From Leeuwenhoekiella nanhaiensis (GTDB lineage Bacteria; Bacteroidota; Bacteroidia; Flavobacteriales; Flavobacteriaceae), in contig NZ_KZ319290.1 of NCBI RefSeq assembly GCF_002744755.1, positions 257,750 through 321,749 on the forward strand: a stretch of 64,000 bases of DNA, in the 5' to 3' direction. Under the pieces are notes generated by a model. It did no database searches and was not told where the DNA came from. It worked only from the letters and a program-made list of their open reading frames with translations. This document shows, one piece after another, positions 45,738 to 54,278 of the stretch. A program made the translations under genes and the position numbers. How positions within the stretch are numbered: position 1 is the first letter of the stretch; every line of letters begins with the position of its first letter.

Positions 45738-46100
45738 ATGGCAACACTTCTTACCGAACAGGAACGGCATAATCTGGCGATGAATATCGTGGGAAAAGAC
45801 CTGGAATCTCAGGGATTCGAATTTTTGGGTGTCAATTCTCAACTGAAACGCAATCCACAATTTGTAGCTTTAAAAGACAAGAAATTACATTTTGTAATCG
45901 TCAGGGCTTTGCAATATCCTGATGACCCTAATGCCTACGACCCGGTCTTTATGCAGGAAATGAAAACGCACGCAGACAAGTTTAATGCGCGAACTTTTTA
46001 TGCAGGTGTAGGTTTAGGGAGTGCTGAAGATTATGGCAGACCTGTCGAGAAAGATTCAGCCTATACGCAGGTTTATAATGGTCTTCAGGAAATACTTTAA
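45738..46100 (+). CDS. Small Nqr-associated protein of unknown function
   Basis: The 120-residue protein (MATLLTEQERHNLAMNIVGK...) contains no Cys, no flavin motif and no membrane segment. Similar flavobacterial proteins are often labelled NADH:quinone reductase subunit F, from memory, because of position, but it shares no domain with NqrF. VALKDKKLHFVIVRALQYP and ARTFYAGVGLGSAEDYGRPV look like conserved stretches of an alpha/beta fold. It lies between nqrF and apbE, which suggests a part in Nqr assembly or regulation. The start was set by the promoter at 45704-45733. Confidence 0.75.
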   Translation: MATLLTEQERHNLAMNIVGKDLESQGFEFLGVNSQLKRNPQFVALKDKKLHFVIVRALQYPDDPNAYDPVFMQEMKTHADKFNARTFYAGVGLGSAEDYGRPVEKDSAYTQVYNGLQEIL

Positions 46101-46116
46101 TCACCTTTCAGAAATT

Positions 46117-47157
46117 ATGAAATTCAGTTTACAATCAATATCTGCACTTTTATTCAGTGCTTTATTTTTAGCACTTTGTACATCTTGTGAGCGCAAAAGA
46201 AATCTGGTGGTCTACAACGGTCAGGCCTTGGGAACCAGTTACCAGTTGCAGTTTTATGCACCGGAGCGTTTTGATTTGGTAAAGCAGTTTGACTCTACAA
46301 TCACCGCGATTAATAAGTCTATGAGCACCTACCAGCCTGATTCTGATATTTCGCGCATCAATGCCGGAGACAGCACTGTTGTGGTTGACGCTATGTTTAA
46401 AGAAGTATTTGCCCTGGCACAGCAAGTATATAATGCCACAGATGGGTATTACGATCCAACGGTTGGGGTTTTGGCTAATGCTTACGGCTTCGGCCCTGAT
46501 AAGCCCTTAAAAAAGCTTGATTCCATCACTATAGATTCTTTGATGCAGTATGTAGGTTTAGATAAATTGACTATTTCGCCGCAAGGCAAACTTCAAAAAA
46601 ACACAGAACATATTTATTTAGATTTCAATAGTATCGCAAAAGGGTATTGCATAGACCGAATTGGTAAAATGCTGGAGCAGAACGGGGTAGAAGATTACCT
46701 TATAGAAATCGGTGGAGAGCTTCTGGCGAAAGGTAAAAATCTCGATAAAAATCAGTCTTGGCGTGTAGGTATTGAAAACATCAATGCACCTGTAGAACAG
46801 CGCACCTACACCGAAGCGGTGAGTCTGCACGATAAAGGAATGGCAGGATCGGGAAATTATCGTAAGTACCGTCAGGATTCAGTCACAGGGAAAAAGTATG
46901 TGCACACCATCAATCCCATTACCGGTAGTGGCGAACAAAGCGATGTGCTAAGCGCAACCGTCATTGCCCCAACCTGTGCAGAGGCAGACGCGTGGGCAAC
47001 AGCATTTATGGCTTTAGGTTTTGAGCGTTCTAAAGCCGTTATTGCTAAAAATAAGGATCTGGCGGCTTATCTGATGTATTCAGATCAAACTGAAGACTCT
47101 GTATCTGTATATGTTTCCGAACGTTTTAAACCTTACCTCATAGAGCCTAATAAATAA
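46117..47157 (+). CDS. apbE: FAD:protein FMN transferase (ApbE), lipoprotein
   Basis: The 346-residue protein starts with a lipoprotein signal (LFLALCTSC, Cys in the lipobox) followed by the ApbE fold. Motifs are ALGTSYQLQFY, YYDPTVGVL, LDFNSIAKGYCIDRIG, LIEIGGELLAKG and AEADAWATAFMALG. It transfers FMN from FAD to a Thr of NqrB and NqrC outside the cytoplasm. The ATG at 46117 was preferred over 46021 because it opens the signal peptide; it lies 16 bp after the small Nqr-associated gene. The 3' end overlaps the convergent gene by 11 bp. Confidence 0.95.
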   Translation: MKFSLQSISALLFSALFLALCTSCERKRNLVVYNGQALGTSYQLQFYAPERFDLVKQFDSTITAINKSMSTYQPDSDISRINAGDSTVVVDAMFKEVFALAQQVYNATDGYYDPTVGVLANAYGFGPDKPLKKLDSITIDSLMQYVGLDKLTISPQGKLQKNTEHIYLDFNSIAKGYCIDRIGKMLEQNGVEDYLIEIGGELLAKGKNLDKNQSWRVGIENINAPVEQRTYTEAVSLHDKGMAGSGNYRKYRQDSVTGKKYVHTINPITGSGEQSDVLSATVIAPTCAEADAWATAFMALGFERSKAVIAKNKDLAAYLMYSDQTEDSVSVYVSERFKPYLIEPNK

Positions 47158-49216
47158 GGCTGAAATGTCCCTTAAGGCTAATACCATCGGGCAATTTTAG
47201 TTCAAACCAGTAGTCATCAGGATTCAAAAGTGTTCCCAGAAAGGTGCCGTCCCAGCCCTCTGAAGATGATTCTAACTGCTTTAAAAGTTTGCCATAACGG
47301 TCGTAAATAAAAATTTGAGCCCCGGGATATTCTTCGAGACCAATCAGTCGCCAGGTGTCGTGAATGCCATCCCCATTTGGAGTAAAATACCTGGGATAGT
47401 CAAGAACTAAAAACGGCTCAGTTTCTACCGTACCGCAGCCATTTTTGTCTCTTATTGCAAGCTGGTGATAACCGGCTGAAAGTCCGGTGAAAACAGAGCT
47501 ATCTACATAAGGGGCGTCGTCTAGCGAAAATTCATAATCCCCATTTCCTGATACCTGGATACTTACTTCATTATTGGGGTAATTAAGCCCGGTAACTTCT
47601 ACTCTTTCAACAATAGCCTTTTCGGAAGGCAGAACCTGAACCGTTTGAGTAGTGCCGCAACCTGCTTCGTTATAAACGGTTATGCTGTATTCTCCCGGTT
47701 CATCAATAAATATGGTGTTGAGATCGATCCCTTCCTGACTCGTACTCCACTCGTAATAGGCAAAGCCGGAAGACACTCTCAATTCCACCGGTTCCTGCGT
47801 ATCTGTGCAGTAGTAGGCAGTTTCAGGAAATTCAAAAACAGGACTTTCATTAAACACTACTTGAAAAGAAGTATCGGAATAGCAGCCACTGCGATTGGCT
47901 ACTATTCGCATAAAAATTTCCTGAGCAACCGCTTCGGTAGTATAATTCGAACTCAGACGATTTTGGTCAAGGTCTCTGTCGTTTGCCGTGGCGTAATAAC
48001 GCCTGCTGAATAACGAAATATCCTGCCCGCCCAGAGCTTCATTGGCTTTTTGGTCTAGATTAAGAGTGAGGCTGTTTTCATCAGCTACGCATACATCGAG
48101 AGCAGAAGGTTTTAGGACTGCCGGAGGTTCAGTTAAGAAAAAGGTAAATTCATCGAGCAGCAGGCAATCTCCACTAGTGCTTTCAATACGGTAATAAACA
48201 GCAGTTTGCGAGCTGCTTAAATTCAAGGTTTGAATAGTATTTTGGTCGGTATCTCGATCTTGTTGTGATTGATAAAACCGGATTTGCTGATCTGTTCGTG
48301 ATCTTATTATTTCATTGCCCAGTGGTAAAAGGTTATAATTTTGATTTATGCTGGTGTCGCATATAAAAACAGAACCGGGGTTATCATTAACCAAAGACGC
48401 GGCAACGCTGATTTTAAAAGGCACTATTTCTGAGCAGGAATTTAATGGACTGTAGATGCGTGCATAAAGTATTTCACTGTCTAAAGTGTTTGTATATAAG
48501 TCAGGCAACTCATTTCTGGCCAGGTTTGCATCACCCAATTCACCATGAAAACTTACACGAGTATCGGGATAACCTTGTAAAATAAGGTCACGTTGTATAT
48601 TGAGATTATAGGTGTTTGTTCCGGTTGTCGAGCAGATTTCGAAATTTCCCGGTACGTTAAAACCGGTAGTTTTTGGAGTGGTTGCAGTACCGGTTAGATC
48701 TATAGAGAATCGTGAAGAACCACTAGCCCGGTCTATAAGAATATAATAGGTTTCTCCGGCCATTGCATCAATTGCTTTCAGATAGCCGTTACCGTCAGCT
48801 CCCGGTCCTTCCGAAGTGTCGGTTTCGGTATTATTGAGACCGGTATTTGCGTCTACGTTTGCCGAAGGCGGATGGGTACTGCTGCAGCGAATTGCACTTC
48901 CCAGGTTTTGACAGTCCTGAACGGGTCCGTAAACTGCAAAATCATAATCGTCGTTTGGATTTTCGGGGACAATATCAAATGTAAAACTTCCGCCCTGATC
49001 GATTTCTACTTTAAACCACGCGGTTTGATTGTTAAACGAATAACACGGGGGTTGGAAATTGCCCGGCAGACTAAATTCATCAAAGCCCACCCCGCTGGGT
49101 TCAATTCCTACCGGAGTATCCCCGCAAAGAACAATAGCATCAGTACAATCGTTAGCATTCTGAGCGTTTAGGACGCCAAAAAATACCATAAACCATACGA
49201 TTGCAATATTTTTCAT
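47147..49216 (-). CDS. Secreted protein with T9SS type B C-terminal domain
   Basis: The 689-residue protein has a signal peptide (to about LNAQN). An N-terminal beta domain (about 20-185) has Cys pairs typical of PPC-like modules (NDCTDAIVLCGDTPVG, GETYYILIDRASG). Repeated Ig-like/PKD-like modules follow (about 190-600), then a type B sorting domain (about 605-689; RYFTPNGDGIHDTWRLIG, IYDRYGKLLKQL). It should be exported by the type IX system and attached or released at the surface. It is the last gene of the map-HNH-methyltransferase operon, starting with a 4-bp overlap. No PorP/SprF-like gene is adjacent. Confidence 0.9.
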   Translation of the reverse strand: MKNIAIVWFMVFFGVLNAQNANDCTDAIVLCGDTPVGIEPSGVGFDEFSLPGNFQPPCYSFNNQTAWFKVEIDQGGSFTFDIVPENPNDDYDFAVYGPVQDCQNLGSAIRCSSTHPPSANVDANTGLNNTETDTSEGPGADGNGYLKAIDAMAGETYYILIDRASGSSRFSIDLTGTATTPKTTGFNVPGNFEICSTTGTNTYNLNIQRDLILQGYPDTRVSFHGELGDANLARNELPDLYTNTLDSEILYARIYSPLNSCSEIVPFKISVAASLVNDNPGSVFICDTSINQNYNLLPLGNEIIRSRTDQQIRFYQSQQDRDTDQNTIQTLNLSSSQTAVYYRIESTSGDCLLLDEFTFFLTEPPAVLKPSALDVCVADENSLTLNLDQKANEALGGQDISLFSRRYYATANDRDLDQNRLSSNYTTEAVAQEIFMRIVANRSGCYSDTSFQVVFNESPVFEFPETAYYCTDTQEPVELRVSSGFAYYEWSTSQEGIDLNTIFIDEPGEYSITVYNEAGCGTTQTVQVLPSEKAIVERVEVTGLNYPNNEVSIQVSGNGDYEFSLDDAPYVDSSVFTGLSAGYHQLAIRDKNGCGTVETEPFLVLDYPRYFTPNGDGIHDTWRLIGLEEYPGAQIFIYDRYGKLLKQLESSSEGWDGTFLGTLLNPDDYWFELKLPDGISLKGHFSLIY

Positions 49217-49989
49217 GATGTGGGTTTATAACAAACCGGTAAAATCTCACCCGCTGCAAGGCGGTAAGTGTCTACAAGTTTAGTATCCATTTTTTGGGTA
49301 TAGTCAACCTCCTGAACTTCAAAACCTATACCGCGTAATTTATCAAAATAATCCCTTCCATAAACCCGAACGTGATCGTATTGCCCAAATATAGTGGCGC
49401 GTTCTTCAGGATCTGTGATGCTGTCGTCTTCAAAGGTTTTTTCTCTTGATAAATCCTGAGGGATTTGTAAGATGGCCATACCTCCGGGTTTTAGAACCCT
49501 ATAAAGCTCCTGCATAGCCGTGGTGTCATCAGGAATATGCTCGAGCACGTGATTGCACAAAATGACATCGTAGCTATTATCCTCAAAGGGAAGATCGCAG
49601 ATGTCTGCCTTTATATCTGCCAGAGGCGAAAACAAGTCGGTAGTGGTGTAATCTAAATGCTCAAGGTTTCGAAATCTTTTGTAAAAAGCCTGTTCAGGCG
49701 CGAAATGTAGGACTTTATGAGGGACCTTAAAAAAATCCGTTTCGTTCTTTAAATACAACCAAAGCAATCTGTGTCGCTCTAGCGAAAGGGTAGAAGGGGA
49801 AAGAACATTCTCTCGAGGCTTACCGTAACCGTAGGGAAGAAATTTTTTAAAAGACTTTCCGTCAATAGGGTCTGTATAGCGAGAACCTTTAAGCCATAAA
49901 GCTAAAAAAGGCCTTGCTACATAACTGAGGCGTATAAGCAGGGGCCTGGGTACCGTATTTAAAATTTTTTTAAAAATACTACCGGTCAT
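49213..49989 (-). CDS. Class I SAM-dependent methyltransferase
   Basis: The 258-residue protein has a methyltransferase core with a variant motif I (KVLHFAPEQAFYKRF, lacking the usual GxGxG). It then has DLPFEDNSYDVILCNHVLEHI and ELYRVLKPGGMAILQIPQD. The N-terminus is basic and amphipathic. The ATG at 49989 gives a 4-bp ATGA overlap with the upstream HNH gene, better than the ATG at 50007, which would overlap by 22 bp. The stop overlaps the following secreted-protein gene by 4 bp. The substrate is unknown. Confidence 0.82.
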   Translation of the reverse strand: MTGSIFKKILNTVPRPLLIRLSYVARPFLALWLKGSRYTDPIDGKSFKKFLPYGYGKPRENVLSPSTLSLERHRLLWLYLKNETDFFKVPHKVLHFAPEQAFYKRFRNLEHLDYTTTDLFSPLADIKADICDLPFEDNSYDVILCNHVLEHIPDDTTAMQELYRVLKPGGMAILQIPQDLSREKTFEDDSITDPEERATIFGQYDHVRVYGRDYFDKLRGIGFEVQEVDYTQKMDTKLVDTYRLAAGEILPVCYKPTS

Positions 49990-50525
49990 ACCTGAAGATC
50001 TCCCCAATTCTCCCCGGTCTTGATGCGGTGTAATTGCATTTCTGAAACGCCAAATTGCTTGGCCAGTACTTTGAGCCGGGTGCGCCGGTTAGGATCTAAA
50101 AGTTTTTTCTTAAGAACCTTTGCTTCGGCATAACTCAATTTGGTATAATGACGCTCGCCAGATGTGCGTCTTTTAATGTCAAGCGGACTAGTTTTTTGAT
50201 GTGCGTAGCGTTTTTTGTGGGTTGCCCAGGTCAGATTTTCGAGACGGTTGTCTGTTTTATCGTGATTGAGATGCAGCACTGCTTTCTCATTTTCACCCGG
50301 CGTTAAAAAGGCTTTAGCCAAAAGTTTGTGCAGGTAAAAATTGCGCCTTTTACCAGTTTTAAGTTTTACGTTGACGGTTATGTATCCGTTTATGATTCCC
50401 CCTTTGATAAGACTACCATTGGGATCTTTTACATAACTCCGTGCGCGACCATAGTTGGAGAGTCCTAAAGTATATGCCTCATCCCAGTCATCCTCGCGGA
50501 AATCCTTCCAGGTTTCTAATTGCAT
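49986..50525 (-). CDS. NUMOD4/HNH homing-endonuclease-like protein
   Basis: The 179-residue protein has an N-terminal NUMOD4-like segment (about 4-35; WKDFREDDWDEAYTLGLSNY) and an HNH core (about 40-105) with His85, Asn87, His88, Asp92, Asn93 and Asn97 in HLNHDKTDNRLENLTWAT. A C-terminal helix-turn-helix-like segment follows (about 130-175; LAKQFGVSEMQLHRIKTG). This is the layout of free-standing phage or intron homing endonucleases. It is nested between map (18-bp gap) and a methyltransferase (4-bp overlap), so it looks like a resident operon member rather than a recent insertion. Confidence 0.82.
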   Translation of the reverse strand: MQLETWKDFREDDWDEAYTLGLSNYGRARSYVKDPNGSLIKGGIINGYITVNVKLKTGKRRNFYLHKLLAKAFLTPGENEKAVLHLNHDKTDNRLENLTWATHKKRYAHQKTSPLDIKRRTSGERHYTKLSYAEAKVLKKKLLDPNRRTRLKVLAKQFGVSEMQLHRIKTGENWGDLQV

Positions 50526-50543
50526 AGCACCGTGTGATTTTTG

Positions 50544-51362
50544 TTAGTTGAATGTGGGCTGCGCTTTGAAAGGGGCCTCTTCATCGCTTTGTATGCCTAA
50601 TGCCTCATAAATATACTCAAAAGTTGAAAGAAGTTGGGGTTTGCCGTCTATTAAAGCCACATCGTGTTCAAAATGGGCGCTGGGTTTATTATCACGTGTT
50701 GTGATGGTCCAGCCGTCACGATGTTGTTTTATGCGCTGTGTACCCATATTGATCATAGGTTCAATGGCAACAACCATCCCTTCGATGAATTTTTTACCGC
50801 GACCTCTTCTGCCGTAATTTGGCATCTCCGGGTCTTCGTGCATATTGCGTCCCAGACCGTGACCTACCAGTTCCCGTACTACACCATAACCACGATCTTC
50901 GCAATATTTCTGAATGGCATAACCTACATCGCCTACACGATTTCCTAATTTAAATTGCTCAATACCTTTGTAGAGAGATTCTTTAGTAACCTGAAGGAGT
51001 TTTTTGATTTCGGCATCTACTTCTCCTACTTCAAAGGTGTATGCGTGATCTCCGTAAAAACCGTTTTTGTAGGCGCCACAATCTATTGATATAATATCAC
51101 CTTCTTTAAGAGGTGTATTATTGGGGATCCCATGCACTACCTGCTCATTGGGGCTCATACAAAGACTGTTAGGAAAGTCATACATTCCTAAAAAACCCGG
51201 CTCGGCACCGTGATCACGAATAAAGGTTTCGGCTAGTTTATCAAGTTCTAAAGTGGTAACGCCGGGCTTCACTTCTTTAGCGAGAACCCCAAGCGTTTTA
51301 GATACGATAAGGGCACTTTCACGCATCAGCTCGATCTCTTCCCTTGTTTTGGTAATTATCAT
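50544..51362 (-). CDS. map: Methionine aminopeptidase, type I
   Basis: The 272-residue enzyme removes N-terminal methionine from new proteins. Metal-ligand motifs are visible: SIDCGAYKNGFYGDHAYTF (two Asp), GHGLGRNMHEDP (His) and VAIEPMINMG (Glu), with a final Glu in HFEHDVAL. It is the type I form without a large insert. It heads a four-gene operon with the HNH, methyltransferase and type B secreted proteins. Confidence 0.97.
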   Translation of the reverse strand: MIITKTREEIELMRESALIVSKTLGVLAKEVKPGVTTLELDKLAETFIRDHGAEPGFLGMYDFPNSLCMSPNEQVVHGIPNNTPLKEGDIISIDCGAYKNGFYGDHAYTFEVGEVDAEIKKLLQVTKESLYKGIEQFKLGNRVGDVGYAIQKYCEDRGYGVVRELVGHGLGRNMHEDPEMPNYGRRGRGKKFIEGMVVAIEPMINMGTQRIKQHRDGWTITTRDNKPSAHFEHDVALIDGKPQLLSTFEYIYEALGIQSDEEAPFKAQPTFN

Positions 51363-51504
51363 CAGGTCATTTTTTGAGGGCGTAAAGTTACAAAGAATAC
51401 CTGCTTTGACTTTATTAAAACCACAAAAACGCGCAGTATTTCAATATCCTGAACTACTTCAGTGTTTATTTTATAAAATACGATCCATCAGATACCGCTC
51501 GATA

Positions 51505-52920
51505 CTATTCCTGGTCAAACTCAGGGATTGTAGCCAGGGTTTTAAAGAGTTGAGCTTTAGTCTTGTACAGCTTGTTAGTAACCTCGATGGCTTTAAGCTG
51601 GCTGTCAATAAGCTTCAATTCCCGTGAATTGATAAGAAAGATCGAACTTTCGCCCACCTCATATTTACGCAATTCGGCTTCGAGCATCGTGGTGTAGTTG
51701 ATTACCAGATCTTCTACCAGTTCCTGCTGTTCGTTTAAAACTTCAAGCTCTGTGTTTACAGCCCTAATTTTATTCTGAAGCGTCAAACGGGTATTGATCA
51801 AATCAAATTCGCCGTCCTGCAATTTAAGCTTGGCCAGCTGAAGGTCTCCGCGTTCTTTCCGCAGAAATAAAGGCATACTAAATCGTAAACCGGCTTTGTA
51901 GTTTTGGGTGTAAAACGAATTGAGATTGCGAGGTTCTGAAGTTATAAAATTATAGTTGACATCTATAACCGGTAGCAGCTTATTGGCTTTTAAACGTTTT
52001 TCAACTTCGAGCGCCTGCACCTTATAATCAAGCGAGCGCATTTTAGGATGGGTATCAATTTGAAAATCGGCCAAATCAAAATCGGTGATCTGAAGCGTTT
52101 TGCTTATCACATCACTAAGTTCGCCTTCGGGATAAATATCATCCTGTAATTCTACCGGGATGTTATTTCCCAACCACAGGTAATTAGCCAGTTCCAGTTT
52201 GGCTTTTTGATAATCAAGACGTACTTCCTGCAGGCTTAATTCCCGGCTTTGAACACTTATTTTAGCTTCGGTCGTGTCAATAAGCGGGATTGCGCCAGAC
52301 AGCGCACTGGTTTTAATGCCCACAAAACGTTCTGTAGTGTTTTCTAAAAATCGCTGATAGAGCAATACTTTTTGGTACTCCCGCAACCAGTTAAAGTAAG
52401 CAAGAGAAGCTTCATATAACACATTGGTCACGGCAAGCTGTAAATCAGCCCGGGCCTGTTCACGGTAAAAACGGGCTTGTCTCAGGGTCGCCATACGCTC
52501 GTTAATCCACAAACCCTGACCTAAAGATGCCGAAATACCGGCTGTATACAAGCCGTCTTCAGGAACCGTATTCTGAGGATTTAAATAATAGCCTTCATTC
52601 TGTTCAAACTGTGCTTTTAAATCAATACCATACCAGGTAGGGATTTTAAAAGTTGCGTTGAGCAGATCGTAATATTCGGTATCCTTGAAGACTTTTTGAT
52701 CAAAATCAACTTCAACCTTTGGGTCAAAACCACCCCGGGCTTTTAGCAGTTTGGCTTCTCCGGTTTGCTCAATGAGATAAGCCTGCCGTGCCAAGGGGTG
52801 ATTTTGCTGCACCATATTTAGATACTCGTCAAAGCTCAGTGTAGATACAGGTTCTTCCTGAGCGTTAACAGCAGTAGTACTAAAGGCCAGTAAAAGACTA
52901 AACCAAACTAGAATTCTCAT
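51505..52920 (-). CDS. TolC family outer membrane efflux protein
   Basis: The 471-residue protein has a signal peptide (to about AVNAQE) and the duplicated TolC/OEP fold: long helical hairpins (about 100-250 and 330-465) with short barrel strands between. It would form the outer membrane duct for the HlyD/ABC pair encoded just upstream. Its ATG overlaps the HlyD gene stop by 4 bp, so the two are translationally coupled. It closes the TetR-ABC-HlyD-TolC operon. Confidence 0.92.
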   Translation of the reverse strand: MRILVWFSLLLAFSTTAVNAQEEPVSTLSFDEYLNMVQQNHPLARQAYLIEQTGEAKLLKARGGFDPKVEVDFDQKVFKDTEYYDLLNATFKIPTWYGIDLKAQFEQNEGYYLNPQNTVPEDGLYTAGISASLGQGLWINERMATLRQARFYREQARADLQLAVTNVLYEASLAYFNWLREYQKVLLYQRFLENTTERFVGIKTSALSGAIPLIDTTEAKISVQSRELSLQEVRLDYQKAKLELANYLWLGNNIPVELQDDIYPEGELSDVISKTLQITDFDLADFQIDTHPKMRSLDYKVQALEVEKRLKANKLLPVIDVNYNFITSEPRNLNSFYTQNYKAGLRFSMPLFLRKERGDLQLAKLKLQDGEFDLINTRLTLQNKIRAVNTELEVLNEQQELVEDLVINYTTMLEAELRKYEVGESSIFLINSRELKLIDSQLKAIEVTNKLYKTKAQLFKTLATIPEFDQE

Positions 52921-54272
52921 TTTTTCTTATCTGTTTGAGCGCTAGACGTATCGGGTGTGTAATAGTTAGGTGGGAAGCCGTTAAGCTGTCGCCATAATTC
53001 GTACCATATGGGTACATCTTCAAGCAATGCCAGAGTATTGGCACCAGAACCGGCTCTCAAGGCATCCGGCCAGGGCTCTTCGTCAGGATCTGGAGCAATC
53101 AAAATACGGTATTTACCATTAGCGCTTATAAAACGTTCAATAGCAACTACTTCCCCGCCAAAGGTTCCTAATGAATTATAGGGCCAACCACTAAAAACTA
53201 TTGATGGCCAACCGTCAAATTGGATCCGTACTTTTTCCCCTTTATGAATTAGGGGTAAATCTATAGGCCGTACAAAGGTTTCTACAGCCAGATCATATTT
53301 TGAAGGCATAATCCCCACTAGAGGTTGCCCTTCTTTAAAGGTTTCGCCTACACCACCTATGATGGCTTTGTTTATAAATCCGGCCTGCGGCGCCGTGATG
53401 TAGTACATTCCATTCCTAATTGCATAGTTTGTACGATCATTTTCGAGCTTACTCACGGTTGCTTCAGAGTCAAACTGGTTGGATTGAGCTGTTGAACGAT
53501 CACTCTGAGCCTTCGAAATCTTGTCTGTATACTCTGCGCCAACCCGGTTGATTTCAATTTGGGCGTTGATGAGTTCGTTGCGGCTGGCTAGTAATTTGTT
53601 TTGCTGCGAAATCAATTTTGCCTGAGTTTCCTGTAGTTTTAAGCGCTTTTCTTCCACATCGGTCACCGCTTTTAGCCCTTCCTGCTGTAGACCTAACGTT
53701 CGCTCAAACTGGCGCTCTGCAATTGCCAGATTTGTTTTTGCAGCTTCAAAATCAATAGAGTCGCTTTTAATCTTAAGCTCGGCTTGTATGCGCTTGTTTT
53801 CGGCCTGTTCTAGCTTAAGGATACGTTCAGCCTGAAGTGCCTGGATTTGATTAGTTAAGGCAGCTACTTTTTCAGCATACGAGAGTACCGAATTGCTCTT
53901 GGCGAGCACCTGCTGTTCTGTACGTTCTACGAGAAGCGGGTCAAAATACTCATTTTTAACCTCAGATATAAATAAAATAGTATCTCCCTTAGCTACCGAA
54001 TCACCCTCACGTACATACCATTTTTCAATTCTTCCCGGTATGGGAGACTGAATGGTTTGCGGGCGCTGCTCAGGAGTCAATGTGGTGACGTAGCCTACTG
54101 CCTGTATCGTCTGCGTCCATGGCAGAAAGAGTACGATAATTAGAATTACAGTAAAAACCTTTAAAAACCTGTTGAAGTAGGTATAATGTTTTTTTCCCAG
54201 AACTTTGCGGCCAGCCTTGTAGCCAGAAAGATCAACCTTATCGTTAAGCTTGTTTTTCGAAATATTAAGCAT
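52917..54272 (-). CDS. HlyD family membrane fusion protein
   Basis: The 451-residue periplasmic adaptor has one N-terminal membrane segment (about 37-55; FTVILIIVLFLPW). A biotinyl/lipoyl-like half-motif follows (QSPIPGRIEKWYVREGDSVA), then a long coiled coil (about 110-290), the second lipoyl half (ITAPQAGFINKAIIGGVGE) and a beta-barrel domain (about 320-410). It links the ABC permease to the TolC duct. It lies 6 bp after the ABC gene. The C-terminus carries a Pro/Tyr-rich tail (RQLNGFPPNYYTPDTSS). Confidence 0.92.
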   Translation of the reverse strand: MLNISKNKLNDKVDLSGYKAGRKVLGKKHYTYFNRFLKVFTVILIIVLFLPWTQTIQAVGYVTTLTPEQRPQTIQSPIPGRIEKWYVREGDSVAKGDTILFISEVKNEYFDPLLVERTEQQVLAKSNSVLSYAEKVAALTNQIQALQAERILKLEQAENKRIQAELKIKSDSIDFEAAKTNLAIAERQFERTLGLQQEGLKAVTDVEEKRLKLQETQAKLISQQNKLLASRNELINAQIEINRVGAEYTDKISKAQSDRSTAQSNQFDSEATVSKLENDRTNYAIRNGMYYITAPQAGFINKAIIGGVGETFKEGQPLVGIMPSKYDLAVETFVRPIDLPLIHKGEKVRIQFDGWPSIVFSGWPYNSLGTFGGEVVAIERFISANGKYRILIAPDPDEEPWPDALRAGSGANTLALLEDVPIWYELWRQLNGFPPNYYTPDTSSAQTDKKK

Positions 54273-54278
54273 GGCTTT

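Noticed and set aside
49986-50525. Restriction-modification pair formed by the HNH protein and the adjacent methyltransferase
   Set aside because: The methyltransferase lacks DNA methyltransferase motifs (no NPPY/DPPY or PC motif seen) and looks like a small-molecule or polymer methylase, and the HNH protein has the NUMOD4/HTH layout of homing enzymes.
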